NCBI GenBank assembly: GCA_022825925.1
Contig: JAJDVW010000060.1
Span: 1-36,445 of the forward strand
Length of the DNA stretch: 36,445 nucleotides
Direction: 5' to 3'
Origin: Pseudomonadales bacterium
GTDB taxonomy: Bacteria > Pseudomonadota > Gammaproteobacteria > Pseudomonadales > Azotimanducaceae
Below the pieces are notes generated by a model. That model saw nothing but the letters and a program-made list of their open reading frames with translations. It did not search any database and was not told where the DNA came from. A program made the position numbers and the translations under genes. Of this stretch, positions 33,120 to 36,445 are shown piece by piece; the first letter of the stretch is position 1; the number at the start of each line of letters is the position of its first letter.

Positions 33120-33481
33120 CATCTGTACGGACCCCGCCGCCGCCGCACGCGCCAGCGCGCAACCATGCGCACGAGCATGCGCGTCCCGAAGCCGATGAGG
33201 AAAACGGCCACCGCCCCGGCGGTCGCGAGCGCCAGGGTGCGCCCCACCACGCCAGGCTCGCCGTCCGGCTCGAACAGCCCGCGAAAGAGCAGCACGACGA
33301 AGGCGGGCGCGTAGTGTTCCGGATCGTCCTGGAAGCGCCAGGGTATGAAGAACCACGTCGCCGCCACGAGCGGCGCGAGGATGCGCGCGGCGGTCCAGCG
33401 GCGGAGCGCCAGAAAGAGCGCGACGCACACGCCGAGCCCCGCCGCGCCGACGACGATCCAGGCGACGGTGTAGTCGCTCAT
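33119..33481 (-). CDS. Hypothetical membrane protein downstream of ycgN
   Basis: 120 aa, not assigned to a family. Three hydrophobic segments: about 6-26 (VAWIVVGAAGLGVCVALFLAL), 34-48 (ILAPLVAATWFFIPW) and 80-98; a loop WRFQDDPEHYAPAFVVLLF between the second and third, and a very basic C-terminus (RWRVRRRRGPYR) that should be cytoplasmic. Its ATG overlaps the ycgN stop (ATGA at 33478-33481), so the two are coupled. Its last bases meet the tannase relic on the other strand. Confidence 0.75.
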   Translation of the reverse strand: MSDYTVAWIVVGAAGLGVCVALFLALRRWTAARILAPLVAATWFFIPWRFQDDPEHYAPAFVVLLFRGLFEPDGEPGVVGRTLALATAGAVAVFLIGFGTRMLVRMVARWRVRRRRGPYR

Positions 33482-33966
33482 CGGTCTTCGGCGGGCGCCG
33501 GCTCCCCGTCGGAGCCCACCCACGTCACCACGTGGTGCTCGAGGTCGTCCGGGTGCACGCCGTCCTCCGACAGGACCTTCCCGGCGACGCTGATGCCGGC
33601 GGCGTGCACGGTGTCGGGATCGCCCGACACCAGCGGATGCCACCAGGCGAGGCCGCGTCCCTCCGCGACGCGCCGGTAGGCGCACGAGGACGGCATGAAG
33701 CCCAGGGAGAGGACGTTGTCCGCGTAGACGTGGACGCAGTTGGGTTCCACCTCGTGCCGCTCCGGATAGCGGGTGCAGCGGCAACTGTCGTGGTCCAGGA
33801 ACCGGCAGACCACGGCCGTGTGGTGGACCTCGCCGGTCGCCTCGTCCCGCAGCTTCACCATGCAGCAGCGCCCGCAGCCGTCGCAGAGCGCCTCCCACTC
33901 CTCGTGGGTCATCTCCGCGAGGGACTTCGTCTCCCAGAAGCGTGGCGGGAGCTTGCGAGCCGTCAT
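33478..33966 (-). CDS. ycgN: UPF0260 / YcgN family cysteine cluster protein
   Basis: 162 aa; E. coli YcgN is 153. N-terminal RFWETKSLAEMTHEEWEALC and the cysteine cluster CDGCGRCC (28-35), then C54, C62, C64 and C77, with SSCAYRRVAEGRGLAWWHPL after it. The pattern (CxxCxxCC plus later cysteines) suggests a metal or Fe-S site; function is unknown. Start ATG 33966 overlaps the rnd stop by four bases. Linkage to rnd is common in gammaproteobacteria. Confidence 0.93.
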   Translation of the reverse strand: MTARKLPPRFWETKSLAEMTHEEWEALCDGCGRCCMVKLRDEATGEVHHTAVVCRFLDHDSCRCTRYPERHEVEPNCVHVYADNVLSLGFMPSSCAYRRVAEGRGLAWWHPLVSGDPDTVHAAGISVAGKVLSEDGVHPDDLEHHVVTWVGSDGEPAPAEDR

Positions 33967-35054
33967 CGCAGCCCCGCGCGCAGCAGCTCCGAGAAGCGTT
34001 CGCCGACGAGTTCCAGGCGCCAGCCCAGGGAGCCCGGCAGCTCGCGGTAGTCGCGGAAGTGCCGGACGCACGCCTCGAGCACGCGCCGGCGGGCCAGCAG
34101 TTCGGGCGCGATGCCGAGCGCCTCGGCCCGCGTCCGCGCGAACTCCCGCATCGCTTTCACCACCCCGCCCTCGCGCGGTGACAGGGGCGGTTCCGGGACC
34201 GGGGGCGCGTCGTCCTCGAGCCCCTCGGCGTGGGCGCGCAGCAGGTCGTCCGCGTAGCGTCGCGCGATGCCCTTCGGCAGCAGCCCGAACACCAGCGCCC
34301 GCGTCGGCGAGCGCGCCTCGGCCAGCGTCACCAGGTGCTCGTCGCGCACCGTGCGCGCCCGCGGCACGTCGCGGCGGCGGGCCTCGGCCTCGCGCCACGC
34401 GGACAGGCGGCGCAGCGCCGCGAGCTCCCGCGGGGCCATGCGCCAGGCGCGCTTCATGCCGAGGTAGTACTGCTCCGGGTCCGCCTCCGGACGGCCGAGG
34501 ACGCTCGCCATCTCGTCCTCGAACCAGCCGAGCCGGCCCGCCTCGGCGAGCCGCTCGCGCATCTGCGTCCAGAGTTCCCGCAGGTACGCGACGTCGGCGC
34601 GGGCGTACTCGAGCTGCGCGTCCGAGAGGGGTCGGCGCAACCAGTTCGAGCGCGTCTGCTGCTTCGGCAGGACGACGCCGAGATAACGCTCGACGAGGGC
34701 CGCGTAGCTCCTCGCGAACTCCGGCGTCAGGAACGCGTGCGCCACCTGGGTGTCCACCAGGCCGGCGGGGCGCACGCCGAGGTGGGTGTCGATCACCTCC
34801 AGGTCCTCGGAGCACGAGTGCATGATCTTGGTGACGCCGGGATCCACGAGGAGCCGCCGGAGGCCGTCGAAGTCCTGCTCGGCGCACGCGTCGACGAGGC
34901 CGATGCCGGCGTCCCCCGCCACCTGGTAGAGCGCCGCGATCGGGTAGAACGTGCGCTCGCGCATGAACTCCGTGTCGAGGCCCACCAGGTCCCCGCAGCC
35001 GCCCAGGAACGTGTCGAGGGCGTCGTCGGTCGCGAGCAGTGCGTCCGGGCCCAT
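33963..35054 (-). CDS. rnd: Ribonuclease D
   Basis: 3'-5' exoribonuclease that trims tRNA precursors. 363 aa (E. coli 375). DEDD exonuclease domain: VGLDTEFMRERTFYP (D27, E29), MHSCSEDLEVIDTHLG (third Asp), and YARADVAYLRELW with the Tyr/Asp of exo III (DEDDy); an HRDC domain follows (about 205-285, ALRRLSAWREAEARRRDVPR) and a second HRDC-like helical part near the end. ATG 35054 with GAGG about six bases upstream; it starts 7 bp after the recR stop. Confidence 0.95.
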   Translation of the reverse strand: MGPDALLATDDALDTFLGGCGDLVGLDTEFMRERTFYPIAALYQVAGDAGIGLVDACAEQDFDGLRRLLVDPGVTKIMHSCSEDLEVIDTHLGVRPAGLVDTQVAHAFLTPEFARSYAALVERYLGVVLPKQQTRSNWLRRPLSDAQLEYARADVAYLRELWTQMRERLAEAGRLGWFEDEMASVLGRPEADPEQYYLGMKRAWRMAPRELAALRRLSAWREAEARRRDVPRARTVRDEHLVTLAEARSPTRALVFGLLPKGIARRYADDLLRAHAEGLEDDAPPVPEPPLSPREGGVVKAMREFARTRAEALGIAPELLARRRVLEACVRHFRDYRELPGSLGWRLELVGERFSELLRAGLR

Positions 35055-35061
35055 GCGGTCC

Positions 35062-35676
35062 TCAGGCAGGTCCTCGGACAACGGAGCGCCGTCCGCGCAG
35101 CGCGTGGGCGATGGTGCCCCCATCGATGTACTCGAGTTCGCCGCCGAGCGGGACGCCGTGGGCGATGCGGGACAGCCGCGCCGGCGTCTCCGCCAGGGCC
35201 TCGCCGATGTAGTGGGCGGTCGCTTCGCCCTCCACGGTCGGGTTCGTCGCCAGGATCACCTCCTCGACGCCGCGTTCGCGCACGCGCCCGGCGAGGTCCG
35301 TCAGCCCGAGTTCCACCGGGCCCACCCCTTCGATCGGCGACAGGCGGCCATGCAGGACGTAGTAACGGCCCGAGTAGCCGCCCGCCTGTTCGATGGCGAT
35401 GACGTCCATGGGGGACTCGACGATGCAGAGCAGCCGCGCGTCGCGTTTCGGGTTCGCGCAGAGGGCGCACAGCCCGGTCTCGCAGAGCGTGCGGCACTCG
35501 CGGCAGCGGGTCACTTCCGCGACCGCCGCCGACAGCGCGCCGGCCAGCGCCGCGCCGCCCTCGCGATTGTGCTGCAGCACGTACAGCGCCATGCGGGTCG
35601 CCCACTTCGGCCCGACCCCCGGCAGCATCTGCAGGGCGTCGATCAGGCGGTCGATGAGGGGGCTGACGCGTATCAA
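35062..35676 (-). CDS. recR: Recombination mediator protein RecR
   Basis: With RecO/RecF loads RecA onto gapped DNA. 204 aa. HhH motif ([17 protein letters not shown], 15-31), Cys4 zinc finger ([16 protein letters not shown]), Toprim domain ([19 protein letters not shown] ... [15 protein letters not shown]) and the Walker-B-like C-terminal [19 protein letters not shown]. Start TTG 35676, overlapping the ybaB TGA as [18 protein letters not shown] aligns with the E. coli start, and no ATG or GTG precedes it in a fitting place. Confidence 0.96.
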   Translation of the reverse strand: MIRVSPLIDRLIDALQMLPGVGPKWATRMALYVLQHNREGGAALAGALSAAVAEVTRCRECRTLCETGLCALCANPKRDARLLCIVESPMDVIAIEQAGGYSGRYYVLHGRLSPIEGVGPVELGLTDLAGRVRERGVEEVILATNPTVEGEATAHYIGEALAETPARLSRIAHGVPLGGELEYIDGGTIAHALRGRRSVVRGPA

Positions 35677-35993
35677 AGCGGAAGCTTGAAGCCCGCGGGC
35701 AGGCCAAGACCGCGCGCAAAGTCCGACATCTTGTCCTGCTGCGCCCCGGCGACGCGCCTCGCGGCGTCCGTGATGGCCGCGGCGAGCAGGTCCTCCAGGA
35801 GATCGCGGTCCTCCTGCACGAGGGACGGGTCCACCTGCACGCGGCACGCCTCGTAGCGGCCGTTCAGCGTCACCCGGACGAGCCCGCCCCCGCTCTCGCC
35901 GGTGACCTCCGTGTTCGCGAGTTCCTCCTGTGCCTCCGCCAAGCGCGACTGCACCTGCTGGGCCTGCTTCATCAGGTCGCCCAGGTTCTTCAT
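35673..35993 (-). CDS. ybaB: YbaB/EbfC family nucleoid-associated protein
   Basis: 106-aa DNA-binding dimer coded between dnaX and recR in most proteobacteria. Sequence [19 protein letters not shown], then [17 protein letters not shown] and [15 protein letters not shown], ends GLPAGFKLP as in E. coli YbaB. ATG 35993 is chosen over ATG 36002 because GAGG is nine bases from the former but too near the latter. Coupled to recR by the TTGA overlap. Confidence 0.96.
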   Translation of the reverse strand: MKNLGDLMKQAQQVQSRLAEAQEELANTEVTGESGGGLVRVTLNGRYEACRVQVDPSLVQEDRDLLEDLLAAAITDAARRVAGAQQDKMSDFARGLGLPAGFKLPL

Positions 35994-36044
35994 GACATCC
36001 ACCTCGTAGTTCCTCGCTGCCCCACTGGCGGCCCCCTTCCCGTT

Positions 36045-36445
36045 TCAGGGACCGGCGGCGGGACCGACGGACTCGGCGCGGCCGTCGAAACGCTCGAGCA
36101 GGTCGCGCACGTTGGCGTCCGCGAGAAAAGCGGCTTCCGCCGCCTTCTGGCGCTCGCCGGCGATGCGCCGCTCGCGGGCCGCCGGGGTCTCCGACGGCGG
36201 CTGGCCCACGGAGATGGCCACGCGCACCTCGTGGCCCACGAAGTCCGAAACCGTCTGCTGCACCAGCGCGCGCTGGTTGTCGCTGGCGACGAGGGTGTCG
36301 TGCGCCTCGTCGAGGAGCAGTTCCCAGGCCGTCTCGGTGCGGGAGACGAGGACGCTGTTGGTGAGTACCAGCGCCGTCATGCCCGACGGCTGCATGGCCT
36401 CGACCATTTCGTGCCAGGGCGTGTCCCCGGCGTTGTCGACGGTCG
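36045..36445 (-). CDS. dnaX: DNA polymerase III subunit gamma/tau, C-terminal part
   Basis: The last 132 residues of DnaX; the 5' part lies beyond the right edge. Tau domain V pattern: [20 protein letters not shown], a helix-strand core ([36 protein letters not shown]), [10 protein letters not shown] and the closing [17 protein letters not shown] that is typical of tau C-termini. This part binds the Pol III alpha subunit. No internal -1 slippage site can be judged from this fragment. It is followed 51 bp later by ybaB. Confidence 0.92.
   Translation of the reverse strand, partial: TVDNAGDTPWHEMVEAMQPSGMTALVLTNSVLVSRTETAWELLLDEAHDTLVASDNQRALVQQTVSDFVGHEVRVAISVGQPPSETPAARERRIAGERQKAAEAAFLADANVRDLLERFDGRAESVGPAAGP

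Overview
The window is a GC-rich (about 70%) piece of a gammaproteobacterial chromosome. Three things support this. The partial 16S rRNA at the left end has gammaproteobacterial V3/V4 architecture and an enteric-type rrn leader with boxA and boxC. The order rrn / tyrS / M23 peptidase / anmK / erpA matches the pseudomonad arrangement. The block nrdR-ribD-ribH-nusB-thiL-pgpA has the E. coli order. The many class III CoA-transferase, PhyH and TauD-type genes and a DUF3604 protein fit a marine or host-associated lineage, but that is inference.

Layout. (1) 1-8.5 kb: 16S rRNA with its promoter and leader, tyrS, a membrane-anchored M23 endopeptidase, anmK, then on the minus strand DUF6776, a bactofilin and erpA, the last with a -10 element placed as for a leaderless mRNA; a ClC chloride transporter follows. 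(2) 8.5-12 kb: hemJ, hemL, a PfkB-family (adenosine kinase-like) sugar kinase and sfsA. (3) 12-17 kb: a small frameshifted coding fragment, a NAGPA-like lipoprotein, an ADP-forming acyl-CoA synthetase and a TPR protein. (4) 16.9-18.3 kb: a lower-GC island with two translationally coupled genes, read here as a candidate antitoxin and a PIN-like nuclease toxin. (5) 18.3-24.5 kb: a class III CoA-transferase diverging from PhyH(+HEAT), TauD dioxygenase, epoxide hydrolase-type alpha/beta hydrolase and APC permease genes that overlap or nearly touch, probably one uptake and catabolic unit. (6) 24.5-28.9 kb: a 295-bp MITE-like element, a lipoprotein whose open frame begins inside it, a palindrome holding the stop codons of two convergent genes, a frameshifted VOC gene, a DUF3604 lipoprotein, DUF6489 and a glyoxalase II-type hydrolase. 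(7) 29-33 kb: the riboflavin / NusB / ThiL / PgpA operon. (8) 33-36.4 kb: a tannase-family relic, then the minus-strand run dnaX(partial)-ybaB-recR-rnd-ycgN-membrane protein.

How the genes work together. The conserved blocks supply translation (TyrRS, rRNA), wall remodelling and recycling (M23, AnmK), Fe-S delivery (ErpA), tetrapyrrole synthesis (HemL, HemJ), flavin and thiamine cofactors, and recombination/replication (RecR, DnaX). The accessory stretch between 17 and 28 kb carries signs of gene gain and decay: lower GC, terminal inverted repeats, one frameshifted gene and a start codon inside a mobile element. The most promising undescribed items are the 78-aa / 260-aa pair at 17.15-18.17 kb, the MITE-like element and its possible relatives, and the pgpA start at an AUU codon.
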